Shown: positions 9,548 to 21,157 of the stretch, piece by piece
Layout of the letters: the number at the start of each line of letters is the position of its first letter
How positions within the stretch are numbered: the first letter of the stretch is position 1
Source of the DNA: Albimonas marina
GTDB taxonomy: Bacteria > Pseudomonadota > Alphaproteobacteria > Rhodobacterales > Rhodobacteraceae
Assembly: GCF_029223255.1 (NCBI RefSeq)
Contig: NZ_JARHUC010000006.1
Span: 1 to 64,000 of the forward strand
Direction of reading: 5' to 3'
Length of the DNA stretch: 64,000 nucleotides
The notes under the pieces: generated by a model
Seen by the model: only the letters and a program-made list of their open reading frames with translations
Told to the model about the DNA's origin: nothing
Database searches by the model: none
Translations under genes and position numbers: made by a program

Positions 9548-11869
9548 ATGTCCCAGCCCCGGCGCGTCCCCCATTGCAGCCACTGGGGCGCCTACGACGT
9601 CCTGGTGGAGAACGACGAGATCGTGGGGGTCGAGCCGTCGCCGCTCGATCCCGCGCCCTCGCCGATCCTGCGCTCGGTGGCGGCCTGGCTCGATCCCGCG
9701 CGGCGGGTGAAGACGCCCCGGGTGCGCGAGGGCTGGCTCGCCGCCCGCGGCAAGGGCGGCGCGGGCGAGGGCCGGGGACGCGACCGCTTCGTGGAGGTGA
9801 GCTGGGACCAGGCGCTGGCGCTGGTGGCCGAGGAGCAGGCGCGGGTGCGCGAGGCGCACGGCCCCGCCTCGATCTTCGCCGGCTCCTACGGCTGGACGAG
9901 CTGCGGGCGCTTCCACCATGCGCAGACGCTGGTGAAGCGCTGGCTGAACCTCGCCGGCGGCTTCACCGGCCATGTGGACACCTACAGCTACGGCGCGGGC
10001 CCGGTGATCCTGCGCCACGTGCTGGGCGAGACCGACGCGCTGACCGGGCGGGGGGTGACGCTCGACGCGGTGGCGCGCCACGCGGGCACGGTGCTGATCG
10101 TCGGCGCGCTCAGCCCGCGCACCGCCCAGATCGAGGCCGGCGGCCTCGCCCGCCGCACCCTGCCGCGCAACCTCGAGGCGCTGCGCGAGAGCGGGGCGCG
10201 GATCGTCCACGTCTCGCCCCTGCGCGACGACGTGCCGGCGGAGCTGGGGGCCGAGTGGTGGGCGATCCGGCCCGGCACGGACGCCGCCCTGCTGCTGGGG
10301 CTGGCGGGCGAGATCGTGGCGGCGGGGCTCGAGGACGCGGACTTCCTCGACCGTTGCTGCAGCGGCTCCGACCAGCTTCTCGCCCACCTGCGGGGCGAGG
10401 ACGACGGGCGGCCGAAGACGGCGGAGTGGGCGGCGGAGATCACCGGCCTCGACGCCGAGGCGATCCGCGGCCTCGCCCGGCGCTTCGCGCAGACCCGCAG
10501 CTTCGTCACCGCGAGCTGGAGCCTGCAGCGCGCGCGCTTCGGCGAGCAGCCCTACTGGGCCGCCATCGCGCTGGCCGCGGTCGCCGGGCAGATCGGGCTT
10601 CCGGGCGGGGGCGTGAGCTTCGGCCTCGGCTCCACCGCCGGCAACGGCGGGCCGTTCGGCACCGGGCGCGCGCCCTCGATGACCGCCGGACGCAACGCCA
10701 TCGACAGCTTCATTCCCGTGGCGCGCATCGCCGACCTGCTGGGGAACCCCGGCGCGCCCTTCACCTACCAGGGCGAGACGCGCGCCTATCCCGACATCCG
10801 CATGATCTGCTGGGCGGGCGGCAACCCGTTCCACCACCACCAGGACCTCAACCGCCTGGCCCGCGTCTGGGCGCGGCCCGAGACCATCGTGGTGCAGGAT
10901 CCGATGTTCACCGCCACCGCGCGGCGGGCCGACATCGTGCTGCCGGCCTCGACCTCGCTCGAGCGCAACGACATCGCGGCGACCTCCCGCTCGGACACGA
11001 TGATCGCCATGCACCGGGCGGTCACGCCCCGCTGGCAGGCGCGCGCGGACTTCGAGATCTTCCAGGAGCTGGCCGAGCGCACCGGCGTGCGCGCGGGCTT
11101 CGACGAGGGGCTGGACGAGATGGGCTGGCTGCGCCGGCTCTACGAGGACGCGCGCGCGGCGACCCGCGCGGCGACGGGGGCCGAGGGCGTGGGCTTCGAC
11201 GAATTCTGGGCCCGCGGCTGGACCGAGAACCCCGCGCGGGAGGATCACGCCTACCTCGCCGGGTTCCGCGCCGACCCCGAGGCCGCGCCCCTGCGCACCG
11301 AGAGCGGGCGCATCGTGCTGGGCAGCCGCAAGCTGGCGGCGCTGGGCCATGACGACTGCCCTGCGCATCCCGCGTGGCTCGAGCCCGAGGAGTGGCTGGG
11401 CGCGCCCGAGGCCGAGGGGCGCTTCCACCTGCTGACCCAGCAGCCGCAGGGCCGCCTGCACAGCCAGCTCGACACCGGCGCGGCGAGCGTCGAGGCGAAC
11501 AAGGCCGGCGGGCGCGAGGTCGCGACCCTGCACCCGCAGGACGCGGCCGGGCTGGGCGTGACCGAGGGCGACCTGATCCGCCTGTTCAACGCGCGGGGCG
11601 CGTGCCTCGCGACCGCGCGGCTGAGCGACACGCTGCGCCCCGGCGTGGCGGTGCTGCCGACGGGCGCGTGGTGGACGCCGGAGGGGGAGGGCGGCCTCGA
11701 CCTCGCCGGCAATCCCAACGTGCTGACGCGGGACGTGCCGGCCTCGGCCTTCTCGGGCGGCTGCGCGGCCTACACCTGCCTCGTCTCGATCGAGCGGGTG
11801 GAGACGGGGGCCGAGGACGCCATGGCCCGCTATGACGCGGAACTGGCCGGGCTGGTGGCGGCGGGCTGA
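9548..11869 (+). CDS. Molybdopterin-dependent oxidoreductase, DMSO/biotin-sulfoxide reductase type
   Basis: The product has 773 residues. It begins without a Tat or Sec signal, so it is cytoplasmic like BisC rather than periplasmic like TorA or DorA. The N-terminal cysteine cluster for a 4Fe-4S centre is absent, as in this subfamily. SYGW (113-116) places Tyr and Trp as in the DMSO reductase active site, and VDTYSYGAG supplies a Ser at 147, the expected molybdenum ligand. LPASTSLERNDIA and the C-terminal QPQGRLHSQLD plus TGAWW segments belong to the cofactor-binding domains. The likely role is reduction of sulfoxides or N-oxides, for example methionine or biotin sulfoxide repair; the electron donor is unknown. 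A G/C-rich gap separates it from the crotonase. It converges with kynU, 17 bp apart. Confidence 0.85.
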   Translation: MSQPRRVPHCSHWGAYDVLVENDEIVGVEPSPLDPAPSPILRSVAAWLDPARRVKTPRVREGWLAARGKGGAGEGRGRDRFVEVSWDQALALVAEEQARVREAHGPASIFAGSYGWTSCGRFHHAQTLVKRWLNLAGGFTGHVDTYSYGAGPVILRHVLGETDALTGRGVTLDAVARHAGTVLIVGALSPRTAQIEAGGLARRTLPRNLEALRESGARIVHVSPLRDDVPAELGAEWWAIRPGTDAALLLGLAGEIVAAGLEDADFLDRCCSGSDQLLAHLRGEDDGRPKTAEWAAEITGLDAEAIRGLARRFAQTRSFVTASWSLQRARFGEQPYWAAIALAAVAGQIGLPGGGVSFGLGSTAGNGGPFGTGRAPSMTAGRNAIDSFIPVARIADLLGNPGAPFTYQGETRAYPDIRMICWAGGNPFHHHQDLNRLARVWARPETIVVQDPMFTATARRADIVLPASTSLERNDIAATSRSDTMIAMHRAVTPRWQARADFEIFQELAERTGVRAGFDEGLDEMGWLRRLYEDARAATRAATGAEGVGFDEFWARGWTENPAREDHAYLAGFRADPEAAPLRTESGRIVLGSRKLAALGHDDCPAHPAWLEPEEWLGAPEAEGRFHLLTQQPQGRLHSQLDTGAASVEANKAGGREVATLHPQDAAGLGVTEGDLIRLFNARGACLATARLSDTLRPGVAVLPTGAWWTPEGEGGLDLAGNPNVLTRDVPASAFSGGCAAYTCLVSIERVETGAEDAMARYDAELAGLVAAG

Positions 11870-11886
11870 GCCGGCGCGCGCCGCGC

Positions 11887-13086
11887 TCAGGTCACCTTGG
11901 CGCGGCGGCGGAACTCGGGGCGGTCCCAGGCGGCCGTCTCCAGCACCTCGACCAGGATCTCCGCGGCGCGGGCGACCTCGTCGCGGGTGTTGTAGAGCGG
12001 CGCGAAGCCGAAGCGGATCAGATCCGGCGCGCGGAAGTCCCCGATCACCCCGCGCGCGATCAGCGCCTGCATCACCGCGTAGCCCTGCGGGTGGCGGAAC
12101 GAGACCTGGCTGCCCCGCGCCGCCGGATCGCGCGGCGAGGCGAGGACGAGGTCCTCGCGCCCCGAGAGCGCCGCGACGAAGGCCTCCGACAGCTCGATCG
12201 AGCGGGCGCGCAGGGCGGCGAGGTCCACCCCCTCCCAGACCTCCAGCGCCGCGTCGAGGGCGGAGAGGGAGAGGATCGGGGGCGTGCCCACCAGCATCCG
12301 GTCCATCCCCTCGGCGGGGGCGTAGTCGGGAACGAAGCCGAAGGGCGCGGCATGGCCCATCCAGCCCGCCAGCGCCGGCGCGGCCTGCGCCTGGTGGCGC
12401 GGCGCGACATAGAGGAAGGCCGGCGCCCCGGGCCCGCCGTTGAGATACTTGTACCCGCAGCCCACCGCGAAATCCGCGCCGGCGCCGGCGAGGTCCACGG
12501 GCAGGGCGCCCGCGGAATGGGCGAGGTCCCAGACCGTCAGCGCCTCCGCCTCATGCGCTCGCGCGGTCAGCGCCGCCATGTCGTGCCGCCGGCCGGTGCG
12601 GTAGTCGACCTCGGTCAGCATCAGCACGGCCACGTCCGCGTCGATCGCGTCGGCCACCGCCTCGGGGGCGGCGAGGCGCAGTTCATGGCCCTGTCCCAGC
12701 GCCTCGGCCAGCCGCTGGGCGACGTAGAGATCGGTGGGGAAGTTGCCGGCGTCCGACAGGATCACCCGCCGCCCGGGCCGCATCGCGAGCGCGGCCGAAA
12801 GGACCTTGAAGAGGTTGACGGAGGTCGAGTCCGCCGCGCGCACCGCCCCGGGCTCGGCCCCCACCAGCCGACCGATGCGCTCGCCGACCCGGGCGGGCAG
12901 GTCGATCCAGCCGGCCTCGTTCCAGCCCCGGATCAGCAGCCGGCCCCATTCCTGCGCCGCGACCGTCGCCAGCCGCGCCTGCGCCGCGCGGGGCAGGGGG
13001 CCCAGCGAGTTGCCGTCGAGGTAGATCACCCCCTCGGGCAGATCGAACAGGGCGCGGGTGCGCGCGAAAGGATCGGATGGGGTCAC
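11887..13086 (-). CDS. kynU: Kynureninase
   Basis: The product has 399 residues. It is a PLP enzyme that cleaves kynurenine to anthranilate and alanine in tryptophan catabolism. Family landmarks are IYLDGNSLGPLPRAA near the N-terminus, DSTSVNLFKVL for phosphate binding, WDLAHSAGALPVDL with the PLP-contacting Asp, and GCGYKYLNGGPGAPAF with the Schiff-base Lys. The C-terminus carries LIRFGFAPLYNTRDEV. A GTG start at 13086 was chosen because AGGAGG lies 8-13 bases upstream and homologues begin shortly before this DPFARTRALFDLP segment; the longer open frame to 13272 is Pro/Arg filler. No other kynurenine-pathway gene (tryptophan dioxygenase, formamidase) is adjacent. Confidence 0.93.
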   Translation of the reverse strand: MTPSDPFARTRALFDLPEGVIYLDGNSLGPLPRAAQARLATVAAQEWGRLLIRGWNEAGWIDLPARVGERIGRLVGAEPGAVRAADSTSVNLFKVLSAALAMRPGRRVILSDAGNFPTDLYVAQRLAEALGQGHELRLAAPEAVADAIDADVAVLMLTEVDYRTGRRHDMAALTARAHEAEALTVWDLAHSAGALPVDLAGAGADFAVGCGYKYLNGGPGAPAFLYVAPRHQAQAAPALAGWMGHAAPFGFVPDYAPAEGMDRMLVGTPPILSLSALDAALEVWEGVDLAALRARSIELSEAFVAALSGREDLVLASPRDPAARGSQVSFRHPQGYAVMQALIARGVIGDFRAPDLIRFGFAPLYNTRDEVARAAEILVEVLETAAWDRPEFRRRAKVT

Positions 13087-13231
13087 GGGCGGGGCCTCCT
13101 GCGGGGGAGGCCTCTTGTTCCGCGGGCCGGCGGCGGGCGCAAGGGGGCGGCCGGCGGCCGGGGGCGAGGGTCGGCTCCCCTCGCAGGGGGAGAGGGGGCG
13201 GCCGCGCCGCCCCTTCCCGCGTCTCGCGCCG

Positions 13232-15820
<2,589 letters not shown>

Positions 15821-16235
15821 GGCGTTTCCTCGGGCTGTCGCGCCCGCATTCCGCGGCGGGCGTCGTCGGGCCGTTTTCGGCCTCTGACGGCGGGAGAGCG
15901 CTCCCGCGTCCCGGGGGCGGCGCGGCGCGCCGGAAACGGAATCCCCCGGGGACGCCTCCATGGAAATCGCCCTTGGGTTGCCGGTCAAGCCTTGCGACGC
16001 GTCCGCCGGTTGCGGGGCGCAACAACGTTACGTCAACGTGAGCTTGGGATGAGCGGAGGCTGCACCTGCGCTGAACACAGGCGGCCGGGGCCGCGGGAGA
16101 GCCGCTTCCGATGCGGGACCCGGAGTGCGCGGATCCGGGCGCCAGCGCGTCCGTGCAGGGCGGTCCCGCCGCCGGATCGTTTCGGCGGCGGGGCGAGGGG
16201 GCGGCGGAGGCGTCCGCGGCCCCGCCCCCCGGGGC
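15821..16235. other. 415-bp gap upstream of the monooxygenase-esterase gene
   Basis: No gene is supported here. Around 16020-16050 the G/C content drops and an ACGT-rich dyad occurs (separate entry), so this is probably the promoter region of the fusion gene. The part next to 16236 is the 3' flank of the M20 peptidase gene. Confidence 0.5.
16028..16041. promoter_or_regulatory. LiuR-like operator candidate (TTACGTCAACGTGA)
   Basis: The site matches 12 of 14 bases of TTACGTTAACGTAA, the consensus I recall for MerR-family LiuR-type regulators of branched-chain amino acid and fatty-acid catabolism. It sits about 210 bp upstream of the monooxygenase-esterase start. No such regulator is encoded in the window. 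Confidence 0.35.
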
Positions 16236-17510
16236 CTAGCCCTCGAGGAAGCGCGCGGCGGAGGCGGCGATGGCGGCGGCGAGGTCGGCGAGCTCGCTCA
16301 CCTCCAGCGCCTCGTCGGGGCCGCCGAGGTTGCGGGGCGTCAGGCCCATGGCGACCGTCTCGAACCCCGCGCGCCGCCACAGCCGGGCGTCGGAGCCGCC
16401 GATGCGCCCGTCGTGCCAGGCGTCGCCCAGCGCGGCCGCCGTCCCCTCCAGGCAGGCCCGCGCGATGGGGCTGCCGGCGGGGGTCCAGGTGGGCTCGTAG
16501 CGGCGCACGATCTCGAGCGCGACGTCGTGGGGGGCGAGCAGGCGGCGCGCCTCCGCCTCGACCTCGGCGGTCGAAAGACCCACGGGGATGCGCACGTCGC
16601 AGGCGGCGCGGGCCGCGCCGGGCACCAGGTTGGCCGAGGTTCCGGCCTCGATCCGCCCGAGGTTGACGGTCAGACGGCGCATGGTTCGGCGCGCCTCGGG
16701 CCCGTCGGCGCCGGGGTGGGCTGCGGCGGCGTCGAGGATGCGCGCGGCCTCGGCCGGCTCCTGCAGGGGCAGGGCCTCGAGGCCCCGCAGGGCGACCAGC
16801 GCGTCGAGCATCCGGTCGGCGGCGTTGTCGCCGGCGTGGACATGGGCGCCGTGGGCGGCGCGGCCCTGCGTGGAAAGCTCCAGCCAGAGCATCCCCTTCT
16901 CGCCCAGCCGCACGGCGCGGGGGCCGCCGGCGTCGGCCACGATCACCCCGTCGCCGCGGGCGCGGGGCAGGTCGTCGATCATCGCCTGGGTCCCGAGCTC
17001 GCCCATCCGCTCCTCGTCGCCGCCGAAGACCAGCGCGATCTCGCCGGCGAAGGGGCGGGCGGCGAGCAGGCGGGCGGCCTCGATCATCGCGATCAGCCCG
17101 CCCTTCATGTCGGCCGAGCCGCGGCCGTAGAGCAGCCCGTCCGCGATCTCGCCGCCCAGGGCCGCGCGGGTCCAGCGGGCGGCGTCGCCGATCGGGTAGG
17201 TGTCGAGATGGCCGTTCAGCACCAGCCGCCGCCCCGGCCGGGCGCCGGGGAGGACGGCCAGCAGGTTGGTCACCGGGGCCTGCGCCTCGTGGAACTCGAT
17301 CTCCACGCCGGGCAGGTCGGCCATCAGGGCGGCGCAGGCCTCGGCCATCGGGCGGGTGGCCGAGGGGGGGGTCTGGCTGTCGATGCGCACCAGCTCGGCC
17401 GTGCGCGCGGCCATCTCGGGCGCGCGGGCGGCCATCCAGGCGCGCGTCGCGGCGCCGTCGCGGGCGTCGGGCGCGTCCCCGGCGGCGCCCGGCAGGTCGC
17501 GGGCGCTCAT
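16236..17510 (-). CDS. M20-family metallopeptidase/amidohydrolase (ArgE/DapE-like)
   Basis: The product has 424 residues with the two-zinc M20 motifs in order: LNGHLDTYPIGD (His and Asp ligands), GRGSADMKGG (bridging Asp), and FGGDEERMGELGT (Glu pair). The dimerisation domain carries GRAAHGAHVHAGDNAAD. Members remove acyl groups or split dipeptides (acetylornithine, succinyl-DAP, carnosine-like substrates). Its ATG overlaps the ureohydrolase stop by four bases (ATGA), so the two are translationally coupled. They lie last in a minus-strand array behind an amino-acid ABC transporter. This context suggests it deacylates or cleaves an imported N-substituted guanidino or amino compound; the substrate is inferred, not shown. 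Confidence 0.87.
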   Translation of the reverse strand: MSARDLPGAAGDAPDARDGAATRAWMAARAPEMAARTAELVRIDSQTPPSATRPMAEACAALMADLPGVEIEFHEAQAPVTNLLAVLPGARPGRRLVLNGHLDTYPIGDAARWTRAALGGEIADGLLYGRGSADMKGGLIAMIEAARLLAARPFAGEIALVFGGDEERMGELGTQAMIDDLPRARGDGVIVADAGGPRAVRLGEKGMLWLELSTQGRAAHGAHVHAGDNAADRMLDALVALRGLEALPLQEPAEAARILDAAAAHPGADGPEARRTMRRLTVNLGRIEAGTSANLVPGAARAACDVRIPVGLSTAEVEAEARRLLAPHDVALEIVRRYEPTWTPAGSPIARACLEGTAAALGDAWHDGRIGGSDARLWRRAGFETVAMGLTPRNLGGPDEALEVSELADLAAAIAASAARFLEG

Positions 17511-18466
17511 GCGCCGGCCCCGGGCAGGCGGGCGCGGGCGGAGCGGATCAGCATCAGGATCTCGAAGGTCACCGCGGCGGCGAGGAAGGCGGTCATGCCG
17601 TTCACGTCCTGCGGGGGGCTGACCGTGTTCACGTCTGCGGCCACGATGTTCAGCCCATCCAGCGCCTTCAGCAGGCCCAGCCCCTCGCGCGAGTTCAGGC
17701 CCCCCCAGACCGGCGTGCACACGCCCGGCGCGCAGGAGGGGTCGAAGACGTCCATGTCCCACGACAGATAGACGGGCCGGTCGCCCAGCGTCGCCTTCAG
17801 CTCGGCCACCACGTCGTCCTGTCCCCGCTCCAGGAACTGGGCCAGCGTCAGGGTGTTGTAGCCCAGCTCCCGCGCATGGGCGTGGGCGCCCGAGCGGATC
17901 GTCGTGCCCCGCAGCCCGAGGTGCCAGGACAGGCCCGCCAGCGCCCGCTGCTCCAGCGCCACGTGGGTGAACTGGGTGGAGGGGTCGATGGGATAGGCGG
18001 GGTCGATGGGATAGGCGTCGGTGTGGCTGTCGATATGCAGCACCGCCAGCCCCGGATGCACCCGCGAGGCCGCCCGCACCAGCGGCAGCGAGACCGAGCC
18101 GTCGCCTCCGAAGCCCACCGGCGCCGCGCCTTGGGAGGCGAGGCGGAAGGCGGCCTCCTCCATCGCGGCGAAGCTCTCCTCGATGCGCGAGGGGGTCAGG
18201 ATCACGTCGCCCGCGTCGACCACGCCCATCTCGGCGATCACGTCGAGGTCGGCGCGCTCGCTGTCGTAGCGGCGCACGAGGGCGGACTGGGCACGGATCG
18301 CCTCCGGCCCCTGGCGCGAGCCGATGCGGAACGGGTGGATGCCGCAGTCGAAGGGGCAGCCCAGGATCGCGGCCTGCGCGCCGCGGGCGTCGGTGGAGAA
18401 GGGGGCCGACATGAAGGTCGGCGGGCCGCGGAAGAGGTCGGCGTCGGGCAGGTCTTCGAGGGGCAT
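17507..18466 (-). CDS. Ureohydrolase (agmatinase/arginase family) with an altered metal motif
   Basis: The product has 319 residues of the arginase/agmatinase fold. Family members use two Mn or Ni ions to hydrolyse a guanidino group to urea. Metal motifs HIDSHTD and SWDMDVFDPS are present. The GGDHS motif reads GGDGS, so the first metal-binding His is replaced by Gly (codon GGC). After HIDSHTD there is a tandem six-residue duplication, AYPIDP-AYPIDP, caused by an 18-bp DNA repeat at about 17980-18016. It may act on a substrate other than agmatine or use a different metal geometry. It is coupled to the M20 gene downstream and sits 167 bp behind the ABC permease gene. Confidence 0.85.
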   Translation of the reverse strand: MPLEDLPDADLFRGPPTFMSAPFSTDARGAQAAILGCPFDCGIHPFRIGSRQGPEAIRAQSALVRRYDSERADLDVIAEMGVVDAGDVILTPSRIEESFAAMEEAAFRLASQGAAPVGFGGDGSVSLPLVRAASRVHPGLAVLHIDSHTDAYPIDPAYPIDPSTQFTHVALEQRALAGLSWHLGLRGTTIRSGAHAHARELGYNTLTLAQFLERGQDDVVAELKATLGDRPVYLSWDMDVFDPSCAPGVCTPVWGGLNSREGLGLLKALDGLNIVAADVNTVSPPQDVNGMTAFLAAAVTFEILMLIRSARARLPGAGA

Positions 18467-18633
18467 GGTCCGGGTTCCGTGGCGGCCGGCGCAGGGCGCG
18501 CGGGCGGCGTCTGGGCAAGGCGGCCGCCGCGGGGCGGCGGGTGGGGCAGGGCGGCCGGCGCCCGGCGGCGCCCGAGAGGGGCGCCGGCCCCGGGGCCGGG
18601 ATGGACGAGGAAGGCGGCGGTCGGTCGAGCGTC

Positions 18634-19299
18634 TCAGCGGCGGGAGAGCCGACGCTCCCACACCCGGATCGCCATGGCCAGCGGCCAGCAGATCAGGAAG
18701 TAGACGACCGCGATGAAGGTGAAGATCTCCAGCGGGCGGAAGATCGAGGACGACAGCTCCATGCCGCGCCGGGTGATCTCGCCCACCGAGATGACCGAGC
18801 CCAGCGAGGAGTACTTGATCAGCTGCACGAAGTTCGCGGCCAGCGGCGGCAGGGTCATGCGCACGGCCTGGGGCATGGTGATGCGCACGAAGGTCTGCAG
18901 GGGCGTCAGGCCCAGCACCTGCGCCGCCTCGCGGTGGCCGACGGGCACCGACTGGATGCCGGCGCGGTAGGCCTCGGCGATGAAGGCCGAGGCGTAGAGC
19001 GACAGGCCGATTACCAGCGCCGTCCAGGCGTCGAGGTTGATGCCCAGCGTGATGGGCATGACGTAGTAGACCCACAGCAGCTGCACGAGGATCGGGGTGT
19101 TGCGGATCACCTCGCCCACGCTCAGGCCGATCAGGCGCAGGACGCGGAAGGGCGACAGGTCCAGCAGCGCGATCACCAGGCCGCCGACCAGCGCCAGCGC
19201 CAGCGTGATGGCCGAGATCAGCAGCGTCTGCTGCAGGCCGCTCATCAGGAAGTCGATGTTGGCGGGAATGACGTCCCACCGGAAGCTGTAGTCGCCCAT
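18634..19299 (-). CDS. Polar amino acid ABC transporter permease (HisM/GlnP type)
   Basis: The product has 221 residues and about five membrane helices. The N-terminal GLQQTLLISAITLALALVGG matches the HisMQ family start, and the cytoplasmic EAA loop reads SVPVGHREAAQVLGLTPLQT. Followed by QAVRMTLPPLAANFVQLIKY, it would contact the ATPase. It lies between the solute-binding protein gene and the ureohydrolase gene on the same strand. Only one permease gene is present where many amino-acid systems have two, so the channel is probably a homodimer. Confidence 0.9.
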   Translation of the reverse strand: MGDYSFRWDVIPANIDFLMSGLQQTLLISAITLALALVGGLVIALLDLSPFRVLRLIGLSVGEVIRNTPILVQLLWVYYVMPITLGINLDAWTALVIGLSLYASAFIAEAYRAGIQSVPVGHREAAQVLGLTPLQTFVRITMPQAVRMTLPPLAANFVQLIKYSSLGSVISVGEITRRGMELSSSIFRPLEIFTFIAVVYFLICWPLAMAIRVWERRLSRR

Positions 19300-19401
19300 T
19301 CGGCGGCCTCTCCGGGTTCGGGGTTCGCCGCGAAGGGCGCGGCGGTCGCGGGGCGCGAGGGGGCGGGGGACGGGCGGCCGGGGCCGCCCGCCGGCGCCGC
19401 G

Positions 19402-20208
19402 TCAGGGGGCCACGATCGGGCCCAGCTCGTTCTTCTCGGCGAACTGCTGCAGGCGGCCGTCCAGCTTGATGGTCGACACGAACAGGTTGATGTAGTTCAG
19501 CCAGATCTGGTCGCCCTGCGGGACCACGTAGGAATAGGGCGTCGGGCGCAGCGCGCCGTCGGGCTCGATCGTGTGGGTCCAGTCGAACAGCGAGGCGAGC
19601 TTCACCGAGGTTGGGTAGTCGGTCATCAGCACGTCGGCGCGCCCGGCGATCACCTCGCCTTCGCGCGAGGCGGGCGGGGCCACGGTGACCAGCTCGGCGT
19701 TCTTGAGGTAGCCGCGCATGAAGGGCTCGATGTAGGAGCCCAGCGTGACGACGACGCGCACGCCCTCCTTGTCGATGTCCTCCCAGGCCTGGATCGGCCC
19801 GCCCTTCTTGGTCACCGCGTAGATCGAGGAGACGAGGTAGGGATCCGAGAAGGCCACCGCCTGCGCGCGCTGCAGGGTGGCGCCGATGCCGAACATGCCG
19901 ATCTCGCATTTGTCGGCCTGCAGGTCGGCGATGAAGGTGCCGAAGGAGCTCTCGACGATCTCGAGCTCCACGCCCAGCTCCTTGGCGAGCTCCTTCGAGA
20001 GGTCCGCGTCGATGCCCTCGATCTCGCTGGTCTGCGGGTTGCGGTAGGAGATCGCGTAGTAGTTCGGGTACTGGCACACGCGCAGCGTGCCCGAGGAGGT
20101 GACGCGGTAGAGGCGCGAGTCCGTCTGCTGCGCGGCGGCGGGCTGCGCGGCGGCGAACCCGCCGGCGGCGACGAGGGCGGCGAGGGCCGTCTTCAGGATC
20201 TGCTTCAT
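19402..20208 (-). CDS. Amino-acid-type ABC transporter substrate-binding protein
   Basis: The product has 268 residues with a clear Sec signal peptide (about 1-27, MKQILKTALAALVAAGGF then AAA-type cleavage). The mature part is a SBP_bac_3 (family 3) fold: SGTLRVCQYPNYYAISYRNP opens lobe 1, and GIDADLSKELAKELGVELE is the conserved family segment. It would capture the substrate in the periplasm for the adjacent permease and ATPase. Its ligand cannot be read directly; the downstream ureohydrolase suggests a guanidino or basic amino acid derivative. Confidence 0.9.
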   Translation of the reverse strand: MKQILKTALAALVAAGGFAAAQPAAAQQTDSRLYRVTSSGTLRVCQYPNYYAISYRNPQTSEIEGIDADLSKELAKELGVELEIVESSFGTFIADLQADKCEIGMFGIGATLQRAQAVAFSDPYLVSSIYAVTKKGGPIQAWEDIDKEGVRVVVTLGSYIEPFMRGYLKNAELVTVAPPASREGEVIAGRADVLMTDYPTSVKLASLFDWTHTIEPDGALRPTPYSYVVPQGDQIWLNYINLFVSTIKLDGRLQQFAEKNELGPIVAP

Positions 20209-20263
20209 GGGTCGGCTCCGTTGCAGGGAAGGGAGGGGGGAGGAGGGGGGCGTCTTCGGCGGC

Positions 20264-21070
20264 TCAGTCCTCGAGCCGGGCGAGGAAGCGGGCGGCGCGT
20301 TCCGTCTTGGGGGCGTCGAAGAAGCTCGCAGGCGCGCCTTCCTCGACGATCTCGCCCGCGTCCATGAAGATGACGCGGGTGCAGGCGCGGCGGGCGAAGC
20401 TCATCTCGTGGGTGACGGCGAGCATGGTCATGCCCTCCTCCGCGAGCTGGCGCATCACCGCCAGGACCTCGGCCTTCAGCTCGGGGTCGAGCGCCGAGGT
20501 CGCCTCGTCGAACAGCATCAGCCGGGGCTTCATCGCCAGCGCGCGGGCGATCGCGACGCGCTGCTGCTGACCGCCGGACAGGCGCTTGGGGCTGGCGTCG
20601 CGCTTGTCGGAGAGGCCGACCTTGGCGAGCAGCGCCTCGGCCTCCTCCACCGCCTGGGCGCGGGGCAGGCCGCGGGCGCGCATCGGCGCCTCGATCACGT
20701 TGCCCAGCACGCTCATGTGCGGCCACAGATTGAAGTGCTGGAAGACCATGCCGATGTCCGAGCGCACCGCCCGGGCGGCCCGGCTCACGGCGCGCGAGGG
20801 CGCGCCCGAGGCGATGATCGCGCCGTCCATGCGGATCTCGCCTTCCGAGGGCGTCTCGAGCAGGGCGAGGCTTCGCAGCAGCGTGGTCTTGCCCGAGCCC
20901 GAGGGGCCGACGACGCAGACCACCTCTCCGCTCTGCACGCCCATGGTGACGTCGCGCAGGACCGTGTTCTCGCCGAACCGCTTCGTGATAGCCCGCGTTT
21001 CGATCAGGGGCAGGGCGGGTGCTTCCGTCGGATGCATTCGGGCGGGACTCGCTGCTGATTCATTGGTCAT
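20264..21070 (-). CDS. Amino-acid ABC transporter ATP-binding protein (HisP/GlnQ type)
   Basis: The product has 268 residues. Walker A is GPSGSGKTT, the Q-loop lies in [16 protein letters not shown] (typical of polar amino acid systems), the signature is LSGGQQQR, Walker B is [14 protein letters not shown], and the H-loop is [10 protein letters not shown]. It is the first gene of the minus-strand transport and catabolism array, divergent from the LysR gene. The ATG at 21070 is taken; a GTG one codon upstream is equally possible, and an internal ATG at codon 12 cannot be excluded because no strong ribosome site is visible. Confidence 0.92.
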   Translation of the reverse strand: MTNESAASPARMHPTEAPALPLIETRAITKRFGENTVLRDVTMGVQSGEVVCVVGPSGSGKTTLLRSLALLETPSEGEIRMDGAIIASGAPSRAVSRAARAVRSDIGMVFQHFNLWPHMSVLGNVIEAPMRARGLPRAQAVEEAEALLAKVGLSDKRDASPKRLSGGQQQRVAIARALAMKPRLMLFDEATSALDPELKAEVLAVMRQLAEEGMTMLAVTHEMSFARRACTRVIFMDAGEIVEEGAPASFFDAPKTERAARFLARLED

Positions 21071-21157
21071 CACGAGTCGTTATGCATTGACCGACCTATG
21101 CCAGCAAGGATAAATTTTTGCCTGCCTACAATGGAAATCTGGCCATAAGGATTTTGA
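21071..21157. promoter_or_regulatory. Divergent promoter/operator between the ABC operon and the LysR gene
   Basis: This short AT-rich interval separates the ABC ATPase start from the LysR start. GCAT and ATGC arms flank ten bases at 21084-21101, resembling a LysR T-N11-A type box. AAGGAT occurs twice downstream (about 21106 and 21148). The arrangement of a LysR gene divergent from its target operon is classical; binding itself is inferred. Confidence 0.5.
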
